Assembly (NCBI GenBank): GCA_024643345.1
Contig: JAHENB010000008.1
Location: forward strand, 10,949-74,948
Reading direction: 5' to 3'
DNA: 64,000 nt
Origin: Maribacter sp.
GTDB lineage: Bacteria; Bacteroidota; Bacteroidia; Flavobacteriales; Flavobacteriaceae
A program made the position numbers and the translations under genes. Shown here piece by piece: positions 38,834 through 47,820 of the stretch. Numbering within the stretch: position 1 is the first letter of the stretch; each line of letters begins with the position of its first letter. The notes beneath the pieces were generated by a model. That model made no database searches, was not told the origin of the DNA, and worked only from the letters and a program-made list of their open reading frames with translations.

Positions 38834-40183
38834 TTACATCACAATGGTCTTTCCTGGTATAGGGATGTTATATGTTCCATCTGCATTCGGTTGTACCGGT
38901 GCCGGGGAGTCCCATGTGAGCTGATCTGGCGCCAAATCGAGATTCGATTGCATGGCCTCGTCCCATTTGATCACCTGTCCGGAATAGGTGGCCATTCTTC
39001 CAATAATTGCGCTCATGGTGCTTTTTGCCCCGTTTTCGGCATCGGAAATGACCCCTCCGTTCCGAATGGATTCAAATAATTTAATATGTTCTACCTGATA
39101 GGGATTCGGGTCGTCCTTGCCCCTGTGTTCGAACAGTGTATTGCCGCTCCAGTCTTTTAAAGTGGCATTATCGCCTTCAGTTGAAACCGTGCCCTTGGTG
39201 CCCTGAAAGAATTCCGAGACCCTGCTCATGGTATCGGGCTGGTGCCTGCATTGGCTGGCAATGACCGCCCCACTTGGATAGGTATACTCAACAAAGTGAT
39301 GGTCGAAGATCTCACCATGGTCTTTGCCCATGCGAACCTGTCTGCCACCCATACCTTGGGCAGAGATGGGATATTCGCCCACAAACCAGTTGGCCACATC
39401 GATATTATGGATGTGCTGCTCCAAAATATGATCCCCACACAACCAGTTGAAATAATACCAGTTTCTCATCTGGTATTCAAGCTCACTCTGCCCGGGTTTT
39501 CGCTCCCGTACCCATACTCCGGCCCCATCCCAATAGACTTGTCCGGAAACGATTTTTCCTATAGCATCCTTTTTCAATTGATCCATCGCCGCTAGGTAGC
39601 TATCCTGATAATGGCGTTGCAGCCCTACCACCACATTGAGTTTTTTGTCTTTGGCCATTTGTGCAGCGGCCAACACTTTTCGAACGCCGGGCACATCGGT
39701 GGCGACGGGTTTTTCCATGAACACGTGCTTGCCATTATTGATCGCATACTCGAAGTGCTGCGGACGAAAACCCGGAGGTGTTGCCAAAATGACCACGTCG
39801 GCCAGGTCGATCGCCTTTTCTGCCGCATCAAAACCAACGAATTGGTTGGCTTCCTTCACGTTTACCTTCTTGCTTCCGCCCATCTCCTTGGAGATGTTCA
39901 TAAGGCTACTTTTCAAATTATCCTCAAAGGCATCGGCCATGGCCACCAGTTCAACATTGTCGTCGGCCTTCAAGGCCTGTACGGCGGCGCCGGTTCCGCG
40001 GCCCCCACAACCGACCAAGGCGATTTTTAATTTCTTATCATTGAATACGTTCACCATGGCGTTCATCTGCATATTGGGCAACAACATGGCTCCTCCCGTA
40101 AATAGGGCGGTACTTTTCACAAAATTCCTTCGGGTATTTTTGTTGTCGGTCTTTTGGGATTGATCCGGATTTAATTTATTCAT
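38834..40183 (-). CDS. Gfo/Idh/MocA family oxidoreductase with Tat signal
   Basis: TRRNFVKSTALFTGG twin-Arg; KIALVGCGGRGTGAAVQAL; EKPVATDVPGVR. Confidence 0.9.
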   Translation of the reverse strand: MNKLNPDQSQKTDNKNTRRNFVKSTALFTGGAMLLPNMQMNAMVNVFNDKKLKIALVGCGGRGTGAAVQALKADDNVELVAMADAFEDNLKSSLMNISKEMGGSKKVNVKEANQFVGFDAAEKAIDLADVVILATPPGFRPQHFEYAINNGKHVFMEKPVATDVPGVRKVLAAAQMAKDKKLNVVVGLQRHYQDSYLAAMDQLKKDAIGKIVSGQVYWDGAGVWVRERKPGQSELEYQMRNWYYFNWLCGDHILEQHIHNIDVANWFVGEYPISAQGMGGRQVRMGKDHGEIFDHHFVEYTYPSGAVIASQCRHQPDTMSRVSEFFQGTKGTVSTEGDNATLKDWSGNTLFEHRGKDDPNPYQVEHIKLFESIRNGGVISDAENGAKSTMSAIIGRMATYSGQVIKWDEAMQSNLDLAPDQLTWDSPAPVQPNADGTYNIPIPGKTIVM

Positions 40184-40332
40184 CGTTGTTTTATTTGGTT
40201 GACATTTTAAAAAGGTGCGACGGTTAAGATAGAACTTTATTTTAAGATAAACAATGGCGCTTCAGCTACTTCTTCGGCCGATAGGGCGACACGCTTATAT
40301 TCGTTGTCACTTTCGGCCGCAACAAGCCTGCC

Positions 40333-40428
40333 TTAGCTATCCAAGGACTTCGGTCCGTTTACATTGCCATGGGCTTTTGACAAGTATTCCTTTTCAAAGT
40401 TATGGGTGTCGAATACGGCAACTTTCAT
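40333..40428 (-). pseudogene. 5' remnant of a D-lactate dehydrogenase-like gene
   Basis: MKVAVFDTHNFEKEYLSKAHGNVNGPKSLDS* resembles the first ~20 aa of D-LDH (MKxAVFSTKxYDxxxLxxAN); no Rossmann domain follows. Confidence 0.5.
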
Positions 40429-40459
40429 GAGAATTCATGATCATCCATGGAAACCTTAA

Positions 40460-42865
40460 TTACTGCGCGGCCATTCCCAGGCTTACCCTGTTCGCTTCTG
40501 CCATATTGATGTTCTCGATACCCGTAATGAGTGCATCGGGATTGAAGCTGATCGAGTTGATTCCATTTTCAACCAAAAACTGTGCGAACTCGGGATAATC
40601 ACTGGGAGCTTGGCCGCACAATCCTATTTTGGTATGGGTCTTGTGGGCCGAGGCGATGACCATGGAAATCATTTTTTTAATGCCAGGATCATTGATGTCA
40701 AAGATGTCACTGAGCAATTCGGAATCCCTATCCACGCCCAATGTCAATTGGGTCAGATCATTGGAGCCAATCGAGAAACCATCGAAGAATTGGGCAAATT
40801 CCTCCGCCAAAATAACGTTGTTGGGTATTTCAGTCATCATGTACAATTGCAGTCCATTTTCGCCCCGCTTCAATCCATACCCGTGCATGAGATCTACCAC
40901 TTTCCTGGCTTCTTTCAAGGTGCGACAAAACGGAATCATGATTTTTACATTTTCCAAGCCCATGGCTTCACGCACCATTTTCATGGCCCTGCACTCCAAT
41001 TCGAAAGCCTCTTGATATTTGGGATGGTAGTAGCGCGAAGCGCCGCGAAACCCGATCATGGGATTTGATTCGATAGGTTCGAACTGCTGTCCACCGATCA
41101 GATTGGCATATTCATTGGATTTAAAATCGCTCATACGAACGATGACGTTTTTTGGATGGAACGCCGCTGCAATCGTGGCCACGCCTTCCGCCAGCTTTTG
41201 TACAAAATAATCGGCTTTGTTCGGAAAGTGATGGGTAAGCTTTTGAATCTTTTCCCTGACCTTTTCATCTTCGATAAGGTCAAAATGTTTTAAGGCCATT
41301 GGGTGTATCTGGATGGCGTTGTTGATGACAAATTCCAACCGCATCAGGCCTACCCCTGCGGTGGGATAAAACGAAAGCAGAAAGGCTTGGTCGGGATCGG
41401 CCAAAATAAGCATCGGCTCGGTTTTGGGCGTTTTTAAGGTCGAGATATCCACTTCCTTTTCCTCCCATTTTAAAATACCTTCATAAACATTACCGGTATC
41501 GCCCTCAGCGCAAGAAATGGTTATTTCCTGGCCGTCATGTATCATTTTGGTAGCGTTCTCGGTTCCCACAATGGCCGCGGCCCCGACCTCGCGTGCCACG
41601 ATCGCGGCATGGCTGGTACGTCCGCCTTGGTCTGTGATGATGCCCCCTGCTTTTTTTAAGATGGGATCCCAATCGGGATTGGTCTTTTCCGTCACCAAGA
41701 TTTCCCCTTCCCTGAGTTTATGGGCTTCTGTGGGCGAATGTAAGATTCTTGCCTTTCCGGCGGATATTTTATTGCCGAGCCCCATTCCATTGGTGATCAC
41801 CTTTCCTTTTTCCAATAGTTTGTACGTGACAATGCGCAGCCTGTTCTCATTGCTGCCATAAATCGTCTCCGGGCGTGCCTGAACTATAAAAAGCTCGTTC
41901 AGCAAGCCATCCTTTGCCCATTCAAGATCCATAGGCCTTCCATAATGTTCTTCAATGATCATGGACCATTCCGCCAATTTAAGGACTTCCGTATCGGTCA
42001 GCACGAATTGTTCCTGTTTGTCAAGAGCGGTATTAAGGTTCAAGGTACCGCTGCCCGAGCTGTCATAAACCATTGTTTTTTCCTTACTACCCAGCTTTCT
42101 TGAAATAATGGGTTGTTTGACGCCTTTTCTCATACTGGGCTTAAAGACGAAAAACTCATCGGGATTGATGCTGCCCTGCACAATATTTTCCCCAAGGCCC
42201 CAAACCCCGGAAACCAATACCACTTTGTCAAAACCGGAATCAGGATCTAAGGTGAAATTGACGCCCGAGCTTGCCAGATCTGAACGTACCATTAACTGAA
42301 CCCCAATGGAAAGGGCCACCTTCTGGTGATCGAACCCGTTGTCTTCGCGATATTTTATGGCGCGATCCGTAAAGAGGGAGGCATAGCACTTTTGGCAAGC
42401 TTCCAACAATTCGTTTACTCCCTTAACGTTGAGATAGCTTTCCTGCTGCCCGGCAAAACTCGCCTTCGGAAGGTCCTCAGCAGTGGCACTGCTCCGAACG
42501 GCCAGTGAAATGGCACTGCCATATGTTTTTTGTAAATCTTCATATCCTAACCGAATGGCCTCCTTAATGGCCGATGGCAGGGGAACTTTCGCAAAGCTAT
42601 TCCGGATATGGCCGCCCACTTGCCTTAAATTCGAAAAATCCTTTTTGTCCAGTTTATCGAGTTCGTTGAATATGGCTTCCTTCAGGCCCAATTGCGCAAG
42701 GTAATGCCAATAGGCAGCTGAGGTAACGGCAAATCCGTCGGGAATTTTCACCCCCTTGGAACCCAGTTTTTGGAACATTTCGCCCAATGAGGCATTTTTG
42801 CCCCCGACCTCGGGAATGTCGGTCAGCGCAATCTCATTAAATTTTTTGATAAAATTTTTCATCAT
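40460..42865 (-). CDS. ppsA: Phosphoenolpyruvate synthase
   Basis: 801 aa; GGKNASLGEM, GGRTSHAAIVARE, LCGQAPSD. Confidence 0.95.
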   Translation of the reverse strand: MMKNFIKKFNEIALTDIPEVGGKNASLGEMFQKLGSKGVKIPDGFAVTSAAYWHYLAQLGLKEAIFNELDKLDKKDFSNLRQVGGHIRNSFAKVPLPSAIKEAIRLGYEDLQKTYGSAISLAVRSSATAEDLPKASFAGQQESYLNVKGVNELLEACQKCYASLFTDRAIKYREDNGFDHQKVALSIGVQLMVRSDLASSGVNFTLDPDSGFDKVVLVSGVWGLGENIVQGSINPDEFFVFKPSMRKGVKQPIISRKLGSKEKTMVYDSSGSGTLNLNTALDKQEQFVLTDTEVLKLAEWSMIIEEHYGRPMDLEWAKDGLLNELFIVQARPETIYGSNENRLRIVTYKLLEKGKVITNGMGLGNKISAGKARILHSPTEAHKLREGEILVTEKTNPDWDPILKKAGGIITDQGGRTSHAAIVAREVGAAAIVGTENATKMIHDGQEITISCAEGDTGNVYEGILKWEEKEVDISTLKTPKTEPMLILADPDQAFLLSFYPTAGVGLMRLEFVINNAIQIHPMALKHFDLIEDEKVREKIQKLTHHFPNKADYFVQKLAEGVATIAAAFHPKNVIVRMSDFKSNEYANLIGGQQFEPIESNPMIGFRGASRYYHPKYQEAFELECRAMKMVREAMGLENVKIMIPFCRTLKEARKVVDLMHGYGLKRGENGLQLYMMTEIPNNVILAEEFAQFFDGFSIGSNDLTQLTLGVDRDSELLSDIFDINDPGIKKMISMVIASAHKTHTKIGLCGQAPSDYPEFAQFLVENGINSISFNPDALITGIENINMAEANRVSLGMAAQ

Positions 42866-43261
42866 GGCGGTATTTTAAGATGGCAACGGCAATCTTTGGA
42901 AACACAAATATCAATTGGTTTATGTGATTTTGAAATGACTTTTATCATTGGTGAAAGTCTTGCAGGGGAGAATTGCGCTTGGCATCAGGTTTGGAAGCGT
43001 TGAAATAGTGCAAACCAAGCACTCAGTATTAAGGGAGTTACCCTATCATAAAGATATTGGATCTAAAGGCGCTGATACGCTAAAAAACAATCAGACAAGA
43101 AAAAAGCTAATGGCAACATTCATTTTTCCAAAAGATCTACTCCAAAAAAGGTCTTTTTTTTAATGACCAATAGGCATGTACCGGGCGTCTGTAAATTTTC
43201 GGGATGCCTACAGGTAGTTGCAATCGAAAATACGGGGACCATTGATGGGTCTATTTTCATT

Positions 43262-43714
43262 TTAGGTCTCTTTTCGTTTCCCTTTGATATGCCGTATTTT
43301 GATTCGATAAACGACCGGAACTCCCCCTGAATAAGTCTTGCTCGAGAATTCGCTAATAAACTCGGGATGCTTGTGCTCCTTCACGTTCAAGATATTTTTT
43401 ACCCCTTCGGCAAATAGATGCAATAGGTGCTTGGCATTGCTGCCTTTGATTTCCTCATAAGTACCGTGAACCAATACCGATTGCCAGTTACTGTTCGAAA
43501 CTATTTCCTCCACCTGCAATGAAACCGATCCGTTTTTGCGCATGGCATTTATTTTATGCCCTTCTTCGGAATAGCTGATAATCGTATTGTCGGATGGATT
43601 GTAATAATAGGTAATGGGGATGACATACGGTTCGCTTTGTGAAATGTAGCCCAAGTGGCCAATATAATTGTTCTTGAGAATTCGGATGCTTTCGTTTGAT
43701 GTTAGATCGGTCAT
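43262..43714 (-). CDS. Pyridoxamine 5'-phosphate oxidase-family (FMN-binding split barrel) protein
   Basis: 150 aa; YIGHLGYISQSEPYVIPITYYYNPSDNTIISYSEEGHKINAMRKN. Confidence 0.8.
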   Translation of the reverse strand: MTDLTSNESIRILKNNYIGHLGYISQSEPYVIPITYYYNPSDNTIISYSEEGHKINAMRKNGSVSLQVEEIVSNSNWQSVLVHGTYEEIKGSNAKHLLHLFAEGVKNILNVKEHKHPEFISEFSSKTYSGGVPVVYRIKIRHIKGKRKET

Positions 43715-43826
43715 GGATACTTCAATTTTGTAATTATTGATTCCTATATTTCAATGGATTTCCCTTTCAAAAATACCAATACAAATGTATAACCCTCAAA
43801 TGAGATTGGCGTTTATTGTTTTGAAA

Positions 43827-46364
43827 TCAGTGCTGCCAACTGATCATATTGTCTTCCAAAGGCACCGAAATACCCTCATAATTGGGTATGGCCCTGGCGG
43901 TAAAATCCGTGGCCGGCCTTGGGGTCATCAATTGGGCGTGGTACATATAGTCCCCTTTTTTTTGTTGGGCCTCGTTCTTCATTTCCACAATTTCGGGATC
44001 GCCCCCTTCAATGCCATCTGCAAATAGTTGTACCAATATGGTTTCGGGTTTTATGCTGCCCAATGAAACGGGTAATTGGAACCGATACCCCCCCACATCC
44101 TCAGTGATCTGTGATTCCCCAAAATGTATTTGTCCCCAATTACTTCTATGTTCCTGCCGTACGGCCACAATTTTTTTTCCAAGCAATCCTTTATTCTCTG
44201 CCCTTTTTTTGAAGTTGGTGGCAGCAGGCAGATAATAGTGATCTGTATATTCCCGAACCGTCCTATTGGATGAAAATTGGGGCGTAAGCAATTTCATGCT
44301 GTGCCTCATTTTTGTTGTCCACTGCTGGGGTATCCCATCTGCATCACGATCATAAAATGCGGGAATCACTTCTTGTTCCAATAAACTATATAACCTTTCT
44401 GCCTCGGCATGGTCCCAGGAAGGGTCATTGTCATGTTCTTGCCCGTCACCCAAGGCCCAGCCTACTTCGGGGGCATAAGCTTCGGCCCACCATCCGTCCA
44501 ATTCCGACAAATTGATGCCCCCGTTGACAAGAACCTTCATGCCACTTGTCCCGCAGGCTTCCCAAGGCCTTCTCGGGGTATTGATCCAAAGATCCGCACC
44601 TTGTACCAACTGTTCCGTGAGCAACATATCGCAATCACTTAAAAAAACGACATGTCGGTATACATTATATTGTTGAATGAATTGTACCCATTGCCGAATC
44701 AGGTCTTTGCTTGCCTCATCATATGGAGGTGCCTTTCCCGCAACCACCAATTGTACCGGGTGCTCTGGATTCGTTAAAAGGCGCACCAAACGTTCCTTGT
44801 CATATAAAAGCAAATTCGGACGTTTGTAGGGCACAAAACGCCGTGCGAATCCCAACGTCAACGTATTGGGATCAAAGACATCTTTTGCCATTGCCATAAG
44901 ATTGGATCCCTCGGTTGAGACCAATGATTGGTTTTCAAATCGCTGACGGACATAATTCACCAATTGGTTCCTTGAATCGTTTCGAAGTTGCCAAAGGTCT
45001 GCATCGGATACTCCGAAAATATGTTTCTCAACATGGGTCAGATCACCTCGCCATCGTTCTTTACCGCATGCCTTTGTCCAGATCCTGTCCGCAAATTCCG
45101 AATCCCAAGCGGGCATATGTACCCCGTTGGTCACATGGCCGACGGGCACTTCTGCAATGGGCCATCTTGGAAATAGATTTCTGAAAAGTTGGCGGCTTAC
45201 GGTTCCGTGCAGTCGACTTACCCCATTTACGGCCCCACTGCCATGAATGGCCAATAAAGCCATATTGAAACCTTCCGAGAAATTTAAGGGATTCTCCCTT
45301 CCAAGGGCCATCAGTTCATCAAAATGAAGATCCAGTTCATTTTTTGCATATTCTGCAAAGAACCGCCACATCAAAGAAGGGTCAAAGCAATCGAATCCAG
45401 CGGATACGGCAGTGTGGGTGGTAAATATATTTCCCGCTCTTGTAACCGACAGGGCAGATTCAAAGGTAACCCCCGTTTCTTTCATAAAATCTTTCGCACG
45501 TTCCAATATCAGAAAAGCCGCATGGCCCTCGTTCAGGTGACAAACTTCAGGCTTGATGTTCAAGGCGCTTAATAATTTCCATCCACCGATACCTAGGATA
45601 ATCTCTTGTTGGATCCGCAGATCCTGTCCGCCGCCATACACCTCGCTCGTGATACCCCGGTCGATCGGTAAATTTGAAGGGTCGTTGCTGTCCAATAGAT
45701 ATAGTTTTACGCGCCCGACCTGGACCTGCCAAGTTCGGAGCCAAACGGTATGATCGGAAATTTTGATCTTTAAACGCAACCACTCGCCATTGGGAAGCCG
45801 CAAAGGGGTTACCGGAAGTTGCCCGGGGTCGTTATATGGAAAATAGGCCTGTTGCGTTCCATTTCGATCGATCACTTGCCTAAAATAACCTTGCTGATAC
45901 AATATTCCGATGGCCACTACAGGCACGCCCAGGTCGCTTGCCGATTTCATCTGATCGCCGGCCACGTTTCCCAAGCCGCCTACATAAATGGGCAATGCTT
46001 CGCTCAACATAAATTCCATACTGAAATAGGCGACACAGCTCAGATCACAATTGGGACGGTTCTCTTGAAACCAGGTGGGTTCTGAAAAAGATCTTGCTTT
46101 CAATGCCAACAATGTGTCTACCTTTTCACGAAATGAAGGATTCGCCAACTGAGAAATCAAGCGATCATGGGATACATTTTGAAGTACGATCCAAGGATTA
46201 TGGGTTTCCATCCACAGATCTGGATCGAGACGATACCATAGTTCATCCACGGCATGGTTCCAAGACCAATACAAATCCAGCGCCAACTCGGCCAAGGATT
46301 CAACACCTTCAATATCCAATGGCAAAAAACCATATAGCGGGTTGGTGTTCATTGGTTTTTCCAT
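43827..46364 (-). CDS. glgP: Alpha-glucan (glycogen/starch) phosphorylase
   Basis: 845 aa; NEGHAAFLILERA, TTHTAVSAGFD, PRRPWEACGTSGMKVLVNG. Confidence 0.93.
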   Translation of the reverse strand: MEKPMNTNPLYGFLPLDIEGVESLAELALDLYWSWNHAVDELWYRLDPDLWMETHNPWIVLQNVSHDRLISQLANPSFREKVDTLLALKARSFSEPTWFQENRPNCDLSCVAYFSMEFMLSEALPIYVGGLGNVAGDQMKSASDLGVPVVAIGILYQQGYFRQVIDRNGTQQAYFPYNDPGQLPVTPLRLPNGEWLRLKIKISDHTVWLRTWQVQVGRVKLYLLDSNDPSNLPIDRGITSEVYGGGQDLRIQQEIILGIGGWKLLSALNIKPEVCHLNEGHAAFLILERAKDFMKETGVTFESALSVTRAGNIFTTHTAVSAGFDCFDPSLMWRFFAEYAKNELDLHFDELMALGRENPLNFSEGFNMALLAIHGSGAVNGVSRLHGTVSRQLFRNLFPRWPIAEVPVGHVTNGVHMPAWDSEFADRIWTKACGKERWRGDLTHVEKHIFGVSDADLWQLRNDSRNQLVNYVRQRFENQSLVSTEGSNLMAMAKDVFDPNTLTLGFARRFVPYKRPNLLLYDKERLVRLLTNPEHPVQLVVAGKAPPYDEASKDLIRQWVQFIQQYNVYRHVVFLSDCDMLLTEQLVQGADLWINTPRRPWEACGTSGMKVLVNGGINLSELDGWWAEAYAPEVGWALGDGQEHDNDPSWDHAEAERLYSLLEQEVIPAFYDRDADGIPQQWTTKMRHSMKLLTPQFSSNRTVREYTDHYYLPAATNFKKRAENKGLLGKKIVAVRQEHRSNWGQIHFGESQITEDVGGYRFQLPVSLGSIKPETILVQLFADGIEGGDPEIVEMKNEAQQKKGDYMYHAQLMTPRPATDFTARAIPNYEGISVPLEDNMISWQH

Positions 46365-46588
46365 ATTTCTTTTTAGCCCATAACGATTTTGGTTCAGGCA
46401 ACATCTGAATTACACTGAACTCAAACATCCATGGCCGTTAAAGGTAAAAAGAAGCAATGCCTTCGCTAATGACCAATATCATTTGTACAGAAAATGGTCC
46501 TTTATTTTCATGATGAAAACGAACCGAAATATCCAGTAAATGCAGAAGGATATTGGAAGATGGGCAACCTAACCCAAGAACATGTTCC

Positions 46589-47149
46589 TTATTGCTGGGC
46601 CATTTCCAAATTAATGGTCATCGCAACCTCATCTCCCACAGGGGCTCTGTCTGCGCCAACGTTAAAATCTTGACGGTTTAGCGTTCCGGTCAGCTTTAAT
46701 CCTGCTTTCAGCTTTTGGCTCCGCTGATCCGTGATGATCCCGTTTAGTTTACCCTCGAGCATAACAGACTTGGTAACTCCATGCAGATTGAGGTCACCTT
46801 TTAATATAAAGGTTTTGTCTCCCGTTTTTTCATAGGAGGTAGTAGTGAATGTCATGGTAGGATAGGCGGCCACTTCAAAAAAACGGTCACTTCTTAAATC
46901 ATCGTCCCTTCTTGCATTGTCTGTATCTACACTTGTAGTTTGAATACTTACTTTGAAAGAAGGCGAATCGAAAGCATCACTGGCCGTCGCTTCGATATCG
47001 AAATCAGCAAATTTTCCCTGCACTTCTGAGATCATCAGGTGCGTGATGCTAAAATTGATGCTCGAATGGGCCTTATCTGCCTTCCATGTACTCTGCGCCG
47101 AAAGGGTGGCACCAATCATTAAGATTGAAACTAAAATCGATTTTCCCAT
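46589..47149 (-). CDS. YceI family protein
   Basis: WKADKAHSSINFSITHLMISEVQGKFADFD. Confidence 0.9.
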   Translation of the reverse strand: MGKSILVSILMIGATLSAQSTWKADKAHSSINFSITHLMISEVQGKFADFDIEATASDAFDSPSFKVSIQTTSVDTDNARRDDDLRSDRFFEVAAYPTMTFTTTSYEKTGDKTFILKGDLNLHGVTKSVMLEGKLNGIITDQRSQKLKAGLKLTGTLNRQDFNVGADRAPVGDEVAMTINLEMAQQ

Positions 47150-47228
47150 GATGTATGAAATTGATTATTAATGAATCCTCTTTTGTTTTTTTCTTGTCCA
47201 ATGCCTTTCACCTCCTGTCCAAAGGTTT

Positions 47229-47741
47229 TCATTCCGATGGCGGGGGACCTTGTCTTTTTGGCATGACAAGGCTATCCGCCGGATAGCTATTTTTCAGATA
47301 GGTCATTTGGGCCTTGGCCCAATCAGTGATTTTTTCGCGTTGATCGTCGGTGAGCTTCGCTTCCGAATGAAGGCCTAAATACGTATAGTCGGCTAAGGGC
47401 ATCTCCTTTTTCTCCACCATTTCAATGGTCTCTTCGAACTTATGGTTTTGGATGGCAATGGGCATTTTGGTAAAGGTGGAAAAATTCAAGTGTCTTTTCC
47501 CATCCACAACATGATCGTTGAGCCACCACGCCACAGGTTGAACATTGGCGTACCAAGGGTATTCTGTTTTGTTTGAATGGCAGTCATTACAGGAAACCTG
47601 TAGAAGTTGAGCAACATCTTCCGAAACTGGATATTTGGTGGCAATATCATAGGTTAAATCGTTCGACTCATTTCTGTCGGGACGGATAAATTGGATAATT
47701 ATCAAAACGATTCCCAATCCTATTAAAATTTTTTTCAGCAT
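47229..47741 (-). CDS. Haem-binding domain-containing protein
   Basis: 170 aa; VSCNDCHSNKTEYPWYANVQPVAWWLNDHV. Confidence 0.88.
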   Translation of the reverse strand: MLKKILIGLGIVLIIIQFIRPDRNESNDLTYDIATKYPVSEDVAQLLQVSCNDCHSNKTEYPWYANVQPVAWWLNDHVVDGKRHLNFSTFTKMPIAIQNHKFEETIEMVEKKEMPLADYTYLGLHSEAKLTDDQREKITDWAKAQMTYLKNSYPADSLVMPKRQGPPPSE

Positions 47742-47820
47742 CTCAAACGGAATTTTGTTATAACACTTAAACCTTTATGCTATGACATCAGATTTATCAA
47801 AAGGTTTAATCCATATTTAA

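Noticed and set aside
43120-43260. 46-aa minus frame MKIDPSMVPVFSIATTCRHPENLQTPGTCLLVIKKKTFFGVDLLEK
   Set aside because: Too short and no family resemblance; insufficient to call a gene.
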